Made by a program: the position numbers and the translations under genes. Of a DNA stretch of 64,000 nt, positions 1 through 13,082 are shown piece after piece (positions within the stretch are counted from its first letter, which is position 1; every line of letters starts with the position of its first letter). Location of the stretch: assembly GCF_025263685.1 (NCBI RefSeq), contig NZ_CP092109.1:3535001-3599000 (forward strand), in the 5' to 3' direction. The notes below the pieces were generated by a model. The model was not told the DNA's origin, did no database searches, and saw only the letters and a list, made by a program, of their open reading frames with translations. The stretch is from Geoalkalibacter halelectricus (GTDB lineage: Bacteria > Desulfobacterota > Desulfuromonadia > Desulfuromonadales > Geoalkalibacteraceae).

Positions 1-2886
1 ATCTTTCAGGATTTCGAGACCAGCAACTGGAGCTGGGATCCCATTGCCCGCGCCTACTACTGGCACCGCTTCTACGCCCACCAGCCCGACCTCAATTTCG
101 AAAACCCCCAGGTGCGCAAGGAGATGTTCAAGGTTCTCGATTTCTGGTTCGCCATGGGGGTCGACGGCCTGCGGTTGGATGCCGTGCCGTACCTGTTCGA
201 GCGGGAAAACACCAACTGCGAGAACCTGCCCGAGACCCATGACTATCTCAAGGAGCTGCGCGCCCATATCGACCGCAAGTTCAACAACCGCATGCTCCTG
301 GCCGAAGCCAACCAGTGGCCCGAGGATTCCGTCGCCTACTTCGGCGGCGGCGACGAGTGCCACATGGCCTTTCACTTTCCTATCATGCCGCGCATGTACA
401 TGGCGCTGATGATGGAGGATCGCTTTCCCCTGGTGGACATCCTCGACCAGACCCCCAATATCCCCGACGGCTGCCAATGGGCGATCTTCTTGCGCAATCA
501 CGACGAATTGACCCTGGAGATGGTCACCGACGAAGAGCGCGATTATATGTACCGCACCTACGCCACCGATCCGCGCGCACGCATCAACCTGGGCATCCGC
601 CGGCGCCTGGCGCCGCTTTTGCGCAACAACCGGCGCAAGATCGAGCTGATGAACATTCTGCTCTTTTCCCTGCCGGGCACGCCCATCATCTATTACGGCG
701 ATGAGATCGGCATGGGCGACAACTACTATCTTGGGGACCGCGACGGGGTGCGCACCCCCATGCAATGGAGCCCGGATCGCAACGGCGGCTTCTCCGCCGC
801 CAATCCGCAAAAGCTCTACCTGCCGGTGATCAGCGACCCCGAGTACCACTACGAATCGGTCAACGTGGAGAATCAGGAACGCAACCCCTCGTCGCTGCTC
901 TGGTGGATGCGCCGCGTCATCGCCATGCGCAAGCAGTTCAAGGCCTTTGGGCGCGGTTCCCTGGAGATGCTGCTGCCGGACAACCCCAAGGTGCTGGCAT
1001 TTCTGCGCCGCCACGAAGACGAAATCATCCTGGTGGTCGCCAATCTCTCGCGCTTCTCCCAGGCGGTGCACCTCGACCTCGGGCGCTTCGCCGGCATGGT
1101 GCCCGAGGAGGTGTTCAGCCACAACCGCTTCCCGGAGATCCGCGAAACGCCCTATTTCCTGACCCTGGGCATTCATGATTACTACTGGTTTCGCCTGCTG
1201 CCCGAACGCCCCGGGCGGGTGCTTTCCGAGCAGGCGCCCAAGCTGCGTCTGCGCGCCAACCAGTCCTGGGAGCAGGTGCTGCAGGGTAAAACCGCCGAGC
1301 GGCTGTGCGCGGAGGTTCTGCCCGATTACCTGGCGCGAGTCCGCTGGTTCCGCGCCAAGGCGCGCGGGATGCGCAAGGTCGACATGCTCGAAATCCTGCC
1401 CGCGCACAACGAGGGCCGTTCTTTCCAACTGCTGATGTTCCGCGTGCTGTTCACCGAGGGCGATTCGGAAACCTACCTGCTGCCCCTGGCCGCCCTGCCC
1501 CTGGCCGCCGCGCAGCACCTCAGGGACAATCACCCCCGTTCGGTCATCGCCCAACTGCGCATCGGCGATGAAGACTGGCTGCTTTACGACGCGGTGGTCG
1601 ACCCGCTGCTGCATGAAGTATTCTACGGCCTCATCTCCGGCCGCCGGCGGCTCAAGGGCGGCCAGGGCGAATTATCCGGACAGCCCAGCGCCGCCTTGCG
1701 CAAGCTGGTCAAGCGCGGCGACAATCTCGCCTCGCAGGTGCTCAAGGCCGAGCAGAGCAACAGCGCCCTGATTTTCGGCGATCGCTTGTTCTTCAAGCTT
1801 TATCGCATGCTCGAGGACGGCATCAATCCCGATCAGGAAATCAGCCGCTACCTCACGGAAAAGGTCAAATTCCCCCACACCCCGACCTATGCCGGCGCGA
1901 TCGAATACCGGCGCCCCGGCGCGGATCCCATGGCGGTGGGCCTGCTGACCAGCCTGGTGCCCAACCAGGGCGACGCCTGGAGTTTCACCCTCGATGTGCT
2001 CTCCAGCTACATCGAACGGCTGCTCAGCCATCGTCAGGAGCTGCCCGACCTGGCGCAGCCCCTGCCGGGGCTGCTGGAGGTCGACCCGGACACTCTGCCG
2101 TCCTCCCTGACCGAAACCTTCGGCACCTTCTACCTGGACATGGCCGGGCTGCTCGGACGTCGCACCGCCGAAATGCATCAGGCCCTGGCCGGTAATCCCC
2201 AGGACCGCAACTGGCGCCCCGAGGAATTCTCCACCCTCTATCAGCGCTCGGTCTATCAGTCCATGCGCGCCTTGACGCGCCGCACCTTCATGACCCTGCG
2301 CCAGAACCTCGCGCACCTGCCCGAGGACGAGCAGGCCCATGCCGAAAGCATCCTGGAGCGTGAACGCGACGTCCTCATCCGCCTGTCGCGCATCATGGGT
2401 CCGAAGATCACCTCCATGAAGATCCGCATCCACGGCGACTACCATCTCGGCCAGGTGCTGTTTACCGGCAAGGATTTCGTCGTCATCGACTTCGAGGGCG
2501 AACCGGCGCGCACCCTTTCCGAGCGACGCCTCAAGCGCTCGCCCCTGCGGGACGTGGCCGGCATGCTGCGCTCCTTTCACTACGCGGCCATGAGCGCCAT
2601 GCGCCGGCACACCGACGACCACCCCGGTGACGAACAATTCCTGCGCCCCTGGCTGGAAGCCTGGAGCGCCCATGTCGGCGGGATCTTTCTGCACCACTAC
2701 ATCGACCAATTGGGCGACACGCGCTTGATCCCCGCGCAGAGCGGCCATCTGATCACCCTGCTGCACTGCTTTCTGTTGGAAAAGGCCGTCTACGAACTCG
2801 GTTATGAGCTTAACAATCGCCCGGATTGGGTCTTTTTGCCCCTGCGCGGCATTGAATTGATTTTGTCGGAAAAATCCGCGACCTGA
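1..2886 (+). CDS. treS: Trehalose synthase / maltokinase fusion (5' end cut by window)
   Basis: The reading frame is open from base 1, so the N-terminus lies outside the window; 961 residues are visible. The first half is a GH13 trehalose synthase (maltose-trehalose interconversion): the nucleophile is Asp in GLRLDAV (codon at 178), the acid is Glu in LLAEANQW, and the third carboxylate is in RNHDE. The second half is a maltokinase of the aminoglycoside-phosphotransferase fold, with the HGDYHLGQ catalytic loop near 2430 and VIDFEGEP metal-binding segment near 2485. TreS-Mak fusions convert trehalose to maltose-1-phosphate for the GlgE glucan pathway. It is followed 16 bp downstream by treZ in the same operon. 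Confidence 0.95.
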   Translation: MFQDFETSNWSWDPIARAYYWHRFYAHQPDLNFENPQVRKEMFKVLDFWFAMGVDGLRLDAVPYLFERENTNCENLPETHDYLKELRAHIDRKFNNRMLLAEANQWPEDSVAYFGGGDECHMAFHFPIMPRMYMALMMEDRFPLVDILDQTPNIPDGCQWAIFLRNHDELTLEMVTDEERDYMYRTYATDPRARINLGIRRRLAPLLRNNRRKIELMNILLFSLPGTPIIYYGDEIGMGDNYYLGDRDGVRTPMQWSPDRNGGFSAANPQKLYLPVISDPEYHYESVNVENQERNPSSLLWWMRRVIAMRKQFKAFGRGSLEMLLPDNPKVLAFLRRHEDEIILVVANLSRFSQAVHLDLGRFAGMVPEEVFSHNRFPEIRETPYFLTLGIHDYYWFRLLPERPGRVLSEQAPKLRLRANQSWEQVLQGKTAERLCAEVLPDYLARVRWFRAKARGMRKVDMLEILPAHNEGRSFQLLMFRVLFTEGDSETYLLPLAALPLAAAQHLRDNHPRSVIAQLRIGDEDWLLYDAVVDPLLHEVFYGLISGRRRLKGGQGELSGQPSAALRKLVKRGDNLASQVLKAEQSNSALIFGDRLFFKLYRMLEDGINPDQEISRYLTEKVKFPHTPTYAGAIEYRRPGADPMAVGLLTSLVPNQGDAWSFTLDVLSSYIERLLSHRQELPDLAQPLPGLLEVDPDTLPSSLTETFGTFYLDMAGLLGRRTAEMHQALAGNPQDRNWRPEEFSTLYQRSVYQSMRALTRRTFMTLRQNLAHLPEDEQAHAESILERERDVLIRLSRIMGPKITSMKIRIHGDYHLGQVLFTGKDFVVIDFEGEPARTLSERRLKRSPLRDVAGMLRSFHYAAMSAMRRHTDDHPGDEQFLRPWLEAWSAHVGGIFLHHYIDQLGDTRLIPAQSGHLITLLHCFLLEKAVYELGYELNNRPDWVFLPLRGIELILSEKSAT

Positions 2887-2902
2887 AAGGAGCCGCCCGT
2901 CC

Positions 2903-4729
2903 ATGCAACTTGGTGCAACCTGTCTTGAGGGTGGCCGCTGCGAATTTCTGGTGTGGGCGCCGTCGTGCCGCGAGGTGAGCCTGCATCAGGTGGCGCCGCG
3001 CGACCGCATTCTGCCCATGGAACGCCAGCCGCGGGGATATTGGCGCCTTATGGCCGAGGACATGCCGCCCGGGGCGCGCTATTTCTATCGCCTCGACGGC
3101 GAACGCGACCGCCCCGACCCCGCCTCCCATTACCAGCCCGAGGGCGTTCACGGTCCCTCCCAGATCGTCGACCACCAGCGCTTTTCCTGGAGCGACCAGG
3201 GGTGGCGCGGCTGCGCCCTGGCGGATTTGGTGATTTACGAGCTGCATGTGGGTGCCTTCACCAACGCCGGAACCTTCGACGCGATGATCGAGCGACTGCC
3301 CGTTCTGCGCGAGTTGGGCATCACCGCCATCGAACTGATGCCCGTCGCCCAGTTCCCCGGCGAGCGCAATTGGGGCTACGACGGGGTGCAGCCCTTCGCC
3401 GTCCAGCACAGCTACGGCGGACCCGAGGGCCTCAAGCGCCTGGTCGATGCCTGCCATCGCGAGGGACTGGCGGTGGTGCTCGATGTGGTCTACAACCACC
3501 TGGGACCCGAGGGCAATTACCTGTGGGATTTCGGCCCCTACTTCACCGACCGCTACCGCACGCCCTGGGGGGATGCGATCAATTTCGACGGCGCCTGCAG
3601 CGACGAGGTGCGGCGCTATTTTCTGCAAAACGCCCTGCACTGGTTCAGAAACTATCACATCGACGTGCTGCGTCTGGACGCGGTGCACGCCATCCGCGAC
3701 TTTTCGGCCACAACCTTTTTGCAGGAACTGGCCGAACAGACGCGCGAATTCTCCCTCGGCAACCAGCGCACCTGCCTGCTTATCGCCGAGAGCGACCTCA
3801 ACGATCCGCGCGTCATCCGCCCCGCCGAGTTGGGCGGCTACGGTCTCGACGCGCAGTGGAGCGATGATTTTCACCATGCCCTGCATTGCCTGATCACCGG
3901 GGAAGCCCTGGGATATTACGGCGATTTCGGCAACGTCGGCGACCTGGTCAAGACCTATCGCGAAGGCTTCGCTTACGCCTGGCGCTATTCGTCCTTTCGC
4001 AAATGCCGACACGGCGCCTCCGCCGCCGACCGCCCGGCGCAGCAATTCGTGGTGTGCAGCCAGAACCACGATCAGGTAGGCAACCGCATGAACGGCGAAC
4101 GCCTTATCGCCCTGGCCGGTTTCGAAGCCGCCAAGCTGGCGGCTGCGGCCGTCCTCCTCTCGCCCTATGTACCCTTGCTGTTCATGGGCGAGGAATACGG
4201 CGAGGAGAACCCCTTTCCCTATTTCGTCAGCTTCGAGGACGCGGAACTGATCGCCGCGGTACGTCGGGGACGCAAGGAAGAGTTCGAGGACTTTCACGCC
4301 GCGGGCGAGCCGCCCGATCCGCAAAGCCCCCGGACATTTGCCGCCGCGCGTCTCGACTGGAGCAAACGCGACCAGCCCAGGCACCGCGCCATGCTGGCCT
4401 TTTATCGCGAGTTGCTGCGCCTGCGGCGCGCCAACCCGGTGCTGGCCCGCCGCGACAACAATCAGCTCGAGGGCTGGGGCCTTGAGGACGAAAAGCTGCT
4501 GTGGCTGCGCCGCTGGAACGAGCAGGCGGAGGTCTGGATCCTCGCCAATTTCAATACCAAGGAAGGCAGCTGCTCCTTTCCAGGACGGAGCCGCGGCTAC
4601 CGCAAACTGCTTGACTCGGCCGACCGTCAGTGGCAGGGTCCGGGCTCGCGGCTTCCCGAACTCATCGAGGGCCGCTGCAAGCTACACCTTGCGCCGCAAA
4701 GTCTGGTCGTTTTTCAATCGGCGGATTGA
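2903..4729 (+). CDS. treZ: Malto-oligosyltrehalose trehalohydrolase
   Basis: This 608-residue GH13 enzyme releases trehalose from maltooligosyl-trehalose made by TreY. An N-terminal CBM48/E-set-like region (CEFLVWAPSCREVSLH) precedes the barrel. Catalytic signatures visible are RLDAVHAI (nucleophile Asp), LIAESDLND (acid Glu) and SQNHDQVGNR (third Asp). Length is normal for TreZ. The start is the ATG 16 bp after treS, with an AAAGGAG ribosome site at 2886-2892. Together with treY further downstream it forms the TreYZ route from glycogen or maltodextrin to trehalose. Confidence 0.95.
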   Translation: MQLGATCLEGGRCEFLVWAPSCREVSLHQVAPRDRILPMERQPRGYWRLMAEDMPPGARYFYRLDGERDRPDPASHYQPEGVHGPSQIVDHQRFSWSDQGWRGCALADLVIYELHVGAFTNAGTFDAMIERLPVLRELGITAIELMPVAQFPGERNWGYDGVQPFAVQHSYGGPEGLKRLVDACHREGLAVVLDVVYNHLGPEGNYLWDFGPYFTDRYRTPWGDAINFDGACSDEVRRYFLQNALHWFRNYHIDVLRLDAVHAIRDFSATTFLQELAEQTREFSLGNQRTCLLIAESDLNDPRVIRPAELGGYGLDAQWSDDFHHALHCLITGEALGYYGDFGNVGDLVKTYREGFAYAWRYSSFRKCRHGASAADRPAQQFVVCSQNHDQVGNRMNGERLIALAGFEAAKLAAAAVLLSPYVPLLFMGEEYGEENPFPYFVSFEDAELIAAVRRGRKEEFEDFHAAGEPPDPQSPRTFAAARLDWSKRDQPRHRAMLAFYRELLRLRRANPVLARRDNNQLEGWGLEDEKLLWLRRWNEQAEVWILANFNTKEGSCSFPGRSRGYRKLLDSADRQWQGPGSRLPELIEGRCKLHLAPQSLVVFQSAD

Positions 4730-4761
4730 ATTTTCTCAAGCGTTCAGGAGTCCTAGAGCCT

Positions 4762-7187
4762 ATGACCGAACGATTTGTCTGCATTCACGGGCACTTTTAT
4801 CAACCCCCCCGGGAAAATCCCTGGCTCGAGGACGTCGAGCTGCAAGACTCGGCCTATCCCTTTCACGACTGGAACGACCGCATCACCACGGAATGTTACC
4901 AGACCAACGCCGCGGCGCGGATTCTCGATCATCACAACCTGATTATCGACATCGCCAACAATTACGAAAAGATCAGCTTCAATTTCGGCCCGACCCTGCT
5001 GTCCTGGCTTGAGAAGCACCGCCCCGAGACCTATCAGGCCATCATCGATTCGGATTTGAGCAGCCGCGCCCGGTTCGGCGGCCATGGCGCGGCCCTTGCC
5101 CAGGCCTACAATCACATGATCATGCCCCTGGCCAATCCTCGCGACAAGCGCACCCAGGTGCGCTGGGGGGTGCATGATTTCGCCGCGCGCTTCGGCCGCA
5201 AGCCCGAGGGCATGTGGCTGCCGGAAACAGCGGTGGACGTCGACACCCTCGAAGTTCTCGCCGAGGAAGGCATCGCCTTCACCATCCTTGCGCCCCATCA
5301 AGCCAAGGCAGTGCGCCGCATCGGCGACAAGGAGTGGCAGCGGCTCGGCGAGCTGCCCGTCGACACCCGCTGCGCCTATCGCTGCACGCTGCCCTCGGGG
5401 CGCACCATCGCCCTGTTCTTCTACAACGGCACCGTATCCCAGGAGGTTGCCTTCAGCGGTCTGCTCGAAAACGGCGAGAAGTTCTCCCACCGCCTGCTCA
5501 GCACCTATTCCGAAAGGCGCCAGGCCGAACTCAGCCATATTGCCACCGACGGCGAAACCTACGGTCATCACCATCGCCATGGGGAAATGGCCCTCGCCTA
5601 CTGCCTGCGCACCATGGAAAAAAACCGCCTGGCGCGCATCACCATTTACGGCGAGTACCTGGCTCTGAATCCGCCGACCCATGAAGTGCGCATCGTCGAC
5701 AATTCCTCCTGGAGCTGCGCCCATGGCGTGGAGCGCTGGCGTTCGGACTGCGGCTGCCGCATCGACCATGGCCGCAACTGGCGCCAGAAATGGCGCCGGC
5801 CCCTGCGCGCCGCCCTCGACTGGCTGCGCGACCGCCTGGCGCTGCTCTACGAACGCGAGATGGGCGCCTTCAACGAGGATCCCTGGGCGGTGCGCGACGC
5901 CTACATCGAGGTGGTCCTCGATCGTAGCGAGGAAAATGTGCGCGACTTTCTGTCCCGCCACTGCTCCGCGCCACCCAGCGCCGCGGAGCAGACCCGGCTG
6001 CTGCGCCTGCTGGAAATGCAGCGCCACGCCATGCTCATGTACACCAGCTGCGGCTGGTTCTTTGACGAAGTCTCGGGCATCGAGACGACTCAGATTCTCG
6101 CCTATGCCAGCCGCGCCATCCAACTGGCCGAGGAGGCCTGCGGCGCCCATCTCGAAGCCGAATTTCTCGAATGGCTGGAAAAAGTACCGAGCAACCTCGA
6201 CAAATACCTGCACGGCGCCCAGATCTATCGCCAGTTGGTGCAGCCCACCCGTCTCGATCTGCGTCGGGTCGCGGCACACCACGCCATCGCTTCCGAATTC
6301 GAGGGCAACCACCGCACCCACCAGATCTACAGCTACGAGGCCAACAACCTGGTCTACGATCAGAGCCGCGCCGGACGCATCCTGCTGGCCAGCGGGCATA
6401 CCCGGGTGCGCTCCCACATCACCTGGAATCAGGCCGAATACATCTTTGCCGTGCTGCATTTCGGCGACCACAATCTCACCGCCGGCATCCGCGAGTTTCG
6501 CGGGTCGCAGGATCTTCACACTGTCCAAACCGAGCTGCGGGACGCCTTCGAGGGCAGCAATCTCACCGAGGTGATTCGCCTGTTCGATCGGCATTTCCCC
6601 CAGGGCACCTACAGCCTCTCGCACCTGTTCAAGGATGAGCAGCGCAAGGTGTTGAACCTGATCCTGCAAAAGCCCCTCGAGGAAATTCACCAGACCTACC
6701 AGGGCATCTACGACAATCAGTTCGCTCTGCTGCGCTTTTTGCGCGACATCGGCGCGCCGGCGCCCCAGGCCCTGATCGCGCCCGCCGAATGCGTGCTCAG
6801 CGCTCGGTTGCGCAAGTTCTTCGACAACCCGGTTCTCGACCTGCTGGCCCTCAAGGAGGCGGCCGGCGAGGTCGAGCGCCTGGCCTTGCGCTTGCGGGAC
6901 GAAACCCTCGGCTTCGCCGCCGGGCGCCAGATCGCCCGGCAGATGGACAAACTGGCGCGCGCGCCGCGCAATCTGGCGTTTCTCATCACCATCAACGAAA
7001 CCCTGGAAACCCTTGAACAATTGCCCATCAAGCTGGATCTGTGGCGGGCCCAGAACGCCTACTACGCCATCTGCCAGCAGCTGTGTCCCAGCGTGCAGAA
7101 GTCCCTGCTCGCCGGTGAGCCCGGCCTGACCGAATGGTTCGAGCAGTTCCGCAGGCTCGGCCAGGCCCTCAAGGTGGGGATGATCTG

Positions 7188-7188
<1 letters not shown>
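4762..7188 (+). CDS. Glycoside hydrolase family 57 protein, DUF3536 type
   Basis: The start is the ATG at 4762 (MTERFVCIHGHFYQPPREN), not the earlier in-frame start inside treZ, because GH57 domains begin at the CIHGHFYQPPREN motif. The protein has 808 residues: a GH57 (alpha/beta)7-barrel in the N-terminal half, including GMWLPETAVD (a motif position that carries the GH57 nucleophile in relatives is nearby) and DGETYGHHHRHGE, then a DUF3536 helical C-terminus. GH57 enzymes act on alpha-glucans (amylase, branching or glucanotransferase activity); the exact activity of this subtype is not known to me. Its position between treZ and treY points to trimming or debranching of glucan for TreY. Its stop overlaps the treY start (ATGA). 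Confidence 0.85.
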
Positions 7189-9974
<2,786 letters not shown>

Positions 9975-10160
9975 CGACGCCCCGGCGGGGCGCCCAGGGC
10001 GAGGCAGTGCCTCGCCCCTACAACAACCGGCAGGGGGCGGCATTCGCCCCTGGGCGCACATCGGTGCGCCCCTACCCCCATAATCCGGCCTGTTCGTCGT
10101 AGGGGCGACCCGGCGGGGCGCCCCCGGCGCGGGCCCCCCGCGGCCCGACAACAACCCGGT
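9975..10160. repeat. Cluster of REP-like GC-rich hairpins
   Basis: The 3' flank of treY holds several near-perfect palindromes ending in GCCCCTAC: GGGCGAGGCA..TGCCTCGCCC at 9997-10017, GGGCGCAC-ATCG-GTGCGCCC at 10052-10071, and GC-rich inverted repeats at 9978-9994 and 10100-10145. Related short units (GTAGRGGCGCAC..GTGCGC) recur at 52220 and 54226. They look like a dispersed extragenic palindrome family and may also serve as the transcription end of the trehalose operon, although no U-run follows. No gene is visible between 9975 and 10494. Confidence 0.6.
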
Positions 10161-10347
10161 TTTGGAATGGCAACAAATCGGTGACCATCCGCCATCCTTT
10201 CTCCAAAGATGGACGGAACTTTATAACCCCTTAAAAATTCCGGGAATTATAATTGTCGCCGAACCGGAGGTTTAATTGTCGCTGATCAGGAAAGGGGGTG
10301 AAAAACTAATTTATTGATTCTCTGATAGCAATGTTTTAAATCTCTAG

Positions 10348-10436
10348 TTTCCGAAAAGGTAAACCTCGGGCAACCGGGGGACACAAAGCCAACGGATCCC
10401 GGGGCGAGAGCCACGGGATGGCCGGGTTGCCGAAGA
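10348..10436 (+). promoter_or_regulatory. GEMM-I riboswitch (cyclic di-GMP type)
   Basis: The conserved GEMM-I elements appear in order: GGTAAACC at 10359-10366, a P2 hairpin with a GCAA tetraloop (10371-10374), GGACACAAAGCC at 10379-10390, a GC-rich P3 hairpin (10397-10416), and GGCCGGGTTGCCGA at 10420-10433. The base at the position that separates c-di-GMP from cGAMP variants appears to be G, as in the c-di-GMP class. It lies about 60 bp before the GTG start of the subtilase gene. A further stem (10433-10442 with 10458-10467) follows it, but without a U-run, so the output may be translational rather than termination. Confidence 0.85.
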
Positions 10437-10494
10437 AGCAGGTTCATCCTTCGGGCGGCCTGTTTCACAACTAAAAAAATCCGGAGGAATCAAC

Positions 10495-12249
10495 GTGAAA
10501 AGACTTGCACGGCTGGCAAAAATTGTTGTCGCCCTCAAACTGTGCCTGGGGGTGATGTTTGTAGGCGGACCTCTTGAAGCCTCACAGAAAGGGGATTTCG
10601 TCCCTGGTGAACTGCTGGTGCGGCAAAAAGCCGGAGCACCTGCCGCCGGCGTTCGCGCCGCTTTGCAGGCCCAGGGTGCCGGTGAGATCGAAGAGATTGC
10701 CGGCATCAAGGTCAAGCGCATTCGGGTACCCGAGCATGCCATGGAGCGCGTGCGCACCGCTTTGGCCCGCAACCCGAACTTTGAGTTCGTCGAGCCGAAC
10801 TTCATCGCGCAAGGCACCCTGGTGCCCAATGACACCTCTTATTCCAGCCAGTGGTATCTGCCGCGCATCAACGCCCCGGAGGGCTGGCGCTTGACCACGG
10901 GCTCCGCGGACATCCCCATCGCCATCATCGACTCCGGCATCGACCCCAACCATGCCGACCTTGGGGCAAAGCTGCTGCCGGGCTACAATTGGCTGGATCA
11001 CAACACCGATACCCGCGACGTGCAGGGCCATGGAACCGCGGTGGCGGGAGCCGCGGCCGCCATCACCGACAACGGCCGCGGGATCGCAGGGGTGGCCTGG
11101 GACAATCCCATCATGCCCCTGGTGGTCTTGAACAGCAGCAACTCGGCCAGCTATTCCAACATCGCCTCGGCAATCATCTATGCGGTGGACCAGGGTGTCA
11201 GGGTCATCAACGTCAGCATCGCCGGAACCAGCTACTCCCACACCCTGCAAAACGCCATCAATTACGCCTGGAACCGCGGCGCTCTGGTGTTCTGCGCGGC
11301 AGCCAACAGCAACACGGATGATCCCTTCTATCCCGCCGCCCTGAATAATGCCATCGCCGTCGCGGCCACGGACCAGAACGACCGCAAGGCGTCTTATTCC
11401 AATTATGGTGATTGGATCACCATCGCCGCGCCGGGTTCGTCCATCTATACGACCTTGCGTGGTGGCGGCTATGGATCGCGCAGCGGCACCTCCATGGCGT
11501 CTCCCGTCGCCGCGGGTCTTGGTGCGCTGATCTGGTCCTTGAACTCGAATCTCTCCAACGTCGAGGTTCTCGAAATTCTCAAGGCCGGCGCCGACGATCT
11601 TGGTGACCCCGGGTTCGATCCCATTTTCGGCCACGGGCGTATCAATGTGGCAGGATCGCTGTCGTTGGCCGAAAACGTCGTGGTGGAAGAGGACCAGGCT
11701 CCGCCGGTGGTGGCCTTGACCTCGCCTGCCGACGGATCGGCGGTGGCAGGCCAAGTGACCCTGGTCGCGCAAGTCGAGGATAATGTTGGGGTGGAGAAAG
11801 TTGAATTTTTCCTCAACGGTCAGCGCCTCGGCCAGGATACCAGCGCACCTTACATGCACCTCTGGAATGCCGAGCAGGCCGCCTCCGGCTGGCACCGTTT
11901 GAGCGCCCTGGCTACCGACACAGCCGGTAATGTCGGCCTGTCTGAGGAAATCATGGTGTTTGTCGAGCAGACCGCCGATCTGGTGCCGCCGCAGGTGAGT
12001 ATCTCCTATCCCCTGCCGGGCGCCAAGCTCAACAAGCAGGAGTGGGTGCGAGCCCAGGCCTCGGATAATGTGGGCGTGGCGCGCATGGAGCTCTACATCA
12101 ACGGCGCGCTGATGAGTGTCAATAATTCCGACACGATGGACTGGCGCTGGATGACCCATAAGGAGCGCGCTAGCGTTTTTGAACTGACCGTCAAGGCTTA
12201 TGATGCGGCCGGCAATGTCGCAGAGGACAGCATCACAGTTTACAAGTAG
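10495..12249 (+). CDS. Secreted subtilisin-like serine protease (S8) with C-terminal Ig-like repeats
   Basis: The 584-residue protein starts at GTG 10495 with GGAGG nine bases upstream. It has a signal peptide (about residues 1-30, ending near GGPLEAS), an I9-like propeptide (about 35-105), an S8 domain with the triad Asp146 (IIDSGID), His179 (GHGTAV) and Ser333 (GTSMASP), and two related Ig-like repeats (about 402-490 and 498-583; each with DNVGV.K/RMEFF or YING). The repeats suggest cell-surface or polysaccharide binding. The c-di-GMP riboswitch upstream ties its production to the biofilm/motility switch, an inference that recalls proteolytic control of surface adhesins. Confidence 0.92.
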   Translation: MKRLARLAKIVVALKLCLGVMFVGGPLEASQKGDFVPGELLVRQKAGAPAAGVRAALQAQGAGEIEEIAGIKVKRIRVPEHAMERVRTALARNPNFEFVEPNFIAQGTLVPNDTSYSSQWYLPRINAPEGWRLTTGSADIPIAIIDSGIDPNHADLGAKLLPGYNWLDHNTDTRDVQGHGTAVAGAAAAITDNGRGIAGVAWDNPIMPLVVLNSSNSASYSNIASAIIYAVDQGVRVINVSIAGTSYSHTLQNAINYAWNRGALVFCAAANSNTDDPFYPAALNNAIAVAATDQNDRKASYSNYGDWITIAAPGSSIYTTLRGGGYGSRSGTSMASPVAAGLGALIWSLNSNLSNVEVLEILKAGADDLGDPGFDPIFGHGRINVAGSLSLAENVVVEEDQAPPVVALTSPADGSAVAGQVTLVAQVEDNVGVEKVEFFLNGQRLGQDTSAPYMHLWNAEQAASGWHRLSALATDTAGNVGLSEEIMVFVEQTADLVPPQVSISYPLPGAKLNKQEWVRAQASDNVGVARMELYINGALMSVNNSDTMDWRWMTHKERASVFELTVKAYDAAGNVAEDSITVYK

Positions 12250-12269
12250 TCAAATTTCCATTGCTTTGA

Positions 12270-12314
12270 CATAAACAAAGGGGCAACGCCAATGGCGCTG
12301 CCCCTTTGTTTATG
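12270..12314. terminator. Bidirectional terminator between the protease and the PEP-CTERM gene
   Basis: A 21-bp stem with one G-U pair (12270-12290 with 12294-12314) and a 3-base loop separates two convergent genes. The A/T-rich ends (ATAAACAAAG and its complement CTTTGTTTAT) let it work in both directions. Confidence 0.85.
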
Positions 12315-12335
12315 ATGTGTAAGTTTTTCCGACAA

Positions 12336-13082
12336 TCAGGCTTTTCTTCTGCGATACCAAAAACCAAGACCCACCAGGCCGGCCCCGAGAAGGATGATGG
12401 TGCTGGGCTCGGGGATGGGGTCGGTAATCACGCCGCCGGCGTTATCGTCATCGTTTTCCTGGAAAATCCCGACGAGTTTGAGGCTTCCCGCGCCGCCAAG
12501 ACCGACGTTCTGGAAGCGCACGTAGGTGACGCCGCTACTCGGGTCATGGTCGTTGGTGATGTGGCGGTTTTCCGTGGCAAGGGCTACGTCACCCAAAAAA
12601 ATCATTTCAAAAACAGCTTTGGTGAAATAGGGGTCTGCGGCAAATCCCTGATCCTGGTCGGGGTTGTAAAGGGCATATTGCGAGCCCGAGTTGGAAGCCG
12701 CCAAGTAGTCAAGGGATACGCCGGCCTGGCGATCTGTCAAATCCCAGTAATTCAGGTTGCCGGGATCAGCCGCTGTCCCTCCCAATTGAACCTGGTCGCC
12801 GGCGGTGGTGAAAGCCTTCAGGGACCAGGAGCTGTAAGCCACCAACTCCTCCAGGAAAAAACCAAAACCGGTGATGCCCGGAGCGTTGGGTTCCGAACCG
12901 CCGTCGAGAGTGGTCGGAGAGGTATTCTCCAGAGTAAGGGACAGGGTGTTGCCGATAATGGAGATATCCATCACGGCGGTGCCAGTTCCTCCTTGAGCGC
13001 TGCCGCTAAAGGTGTAGGTCAGCGCCCAACTCTGCCCGACAAGGAAAAGACTGATGATAATTGCGATTGCAAGGTTTTTCAT
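12336..13082 (-). CDS. PEP-CTERM sorted exported protein
   Basis: The 248-residue protein has an N-terminal signal peptide (MKNLAIAIIISLFLVGQSWA) and a C-terminal PEP-CTERM tail: IPEPSTIILL, a hydrophobic segment, then WYRRRKA. Such tails are recognised by exosortase, which implies that the host has an exosortase/EPS system elsewhere. The middle is a beta-rich region with no family I can name. The start is preceded by AAAAGGGGC on the minus strand. It converges with the protease gene. Confidence 0.85.
   Translation of the reverse strand: MKNLAIAIIISLFLVGQSWALTYTFSGSAQGGTGTAVMDISIIGNTLSLTLENTSPTTLDGGSEPNAPGITGFGFFLEELVAYSSWSLKAFTTAGDQVQLGGTAADPGNLNYWDLTDRQAGVSLDYLAASNSGSQYALYNPDQDQGFAADPYFTKAVFEMIFLGDVALATENRHITNDHDPSSGVTYVRFQNVGLGGAGSLKLVGIFQENDDDNAGGVITDPIPEPSTIILLGAGLVGLGFWYRRRKA

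Noticed and set aside
10348-10436. Assigning the riboswitch to the cGAMP (Geobacter-type) variant
   Set aside because: The base preceding the GTAAACC element is G, which fits the c-di-GMP class; the position was aligned by eye.
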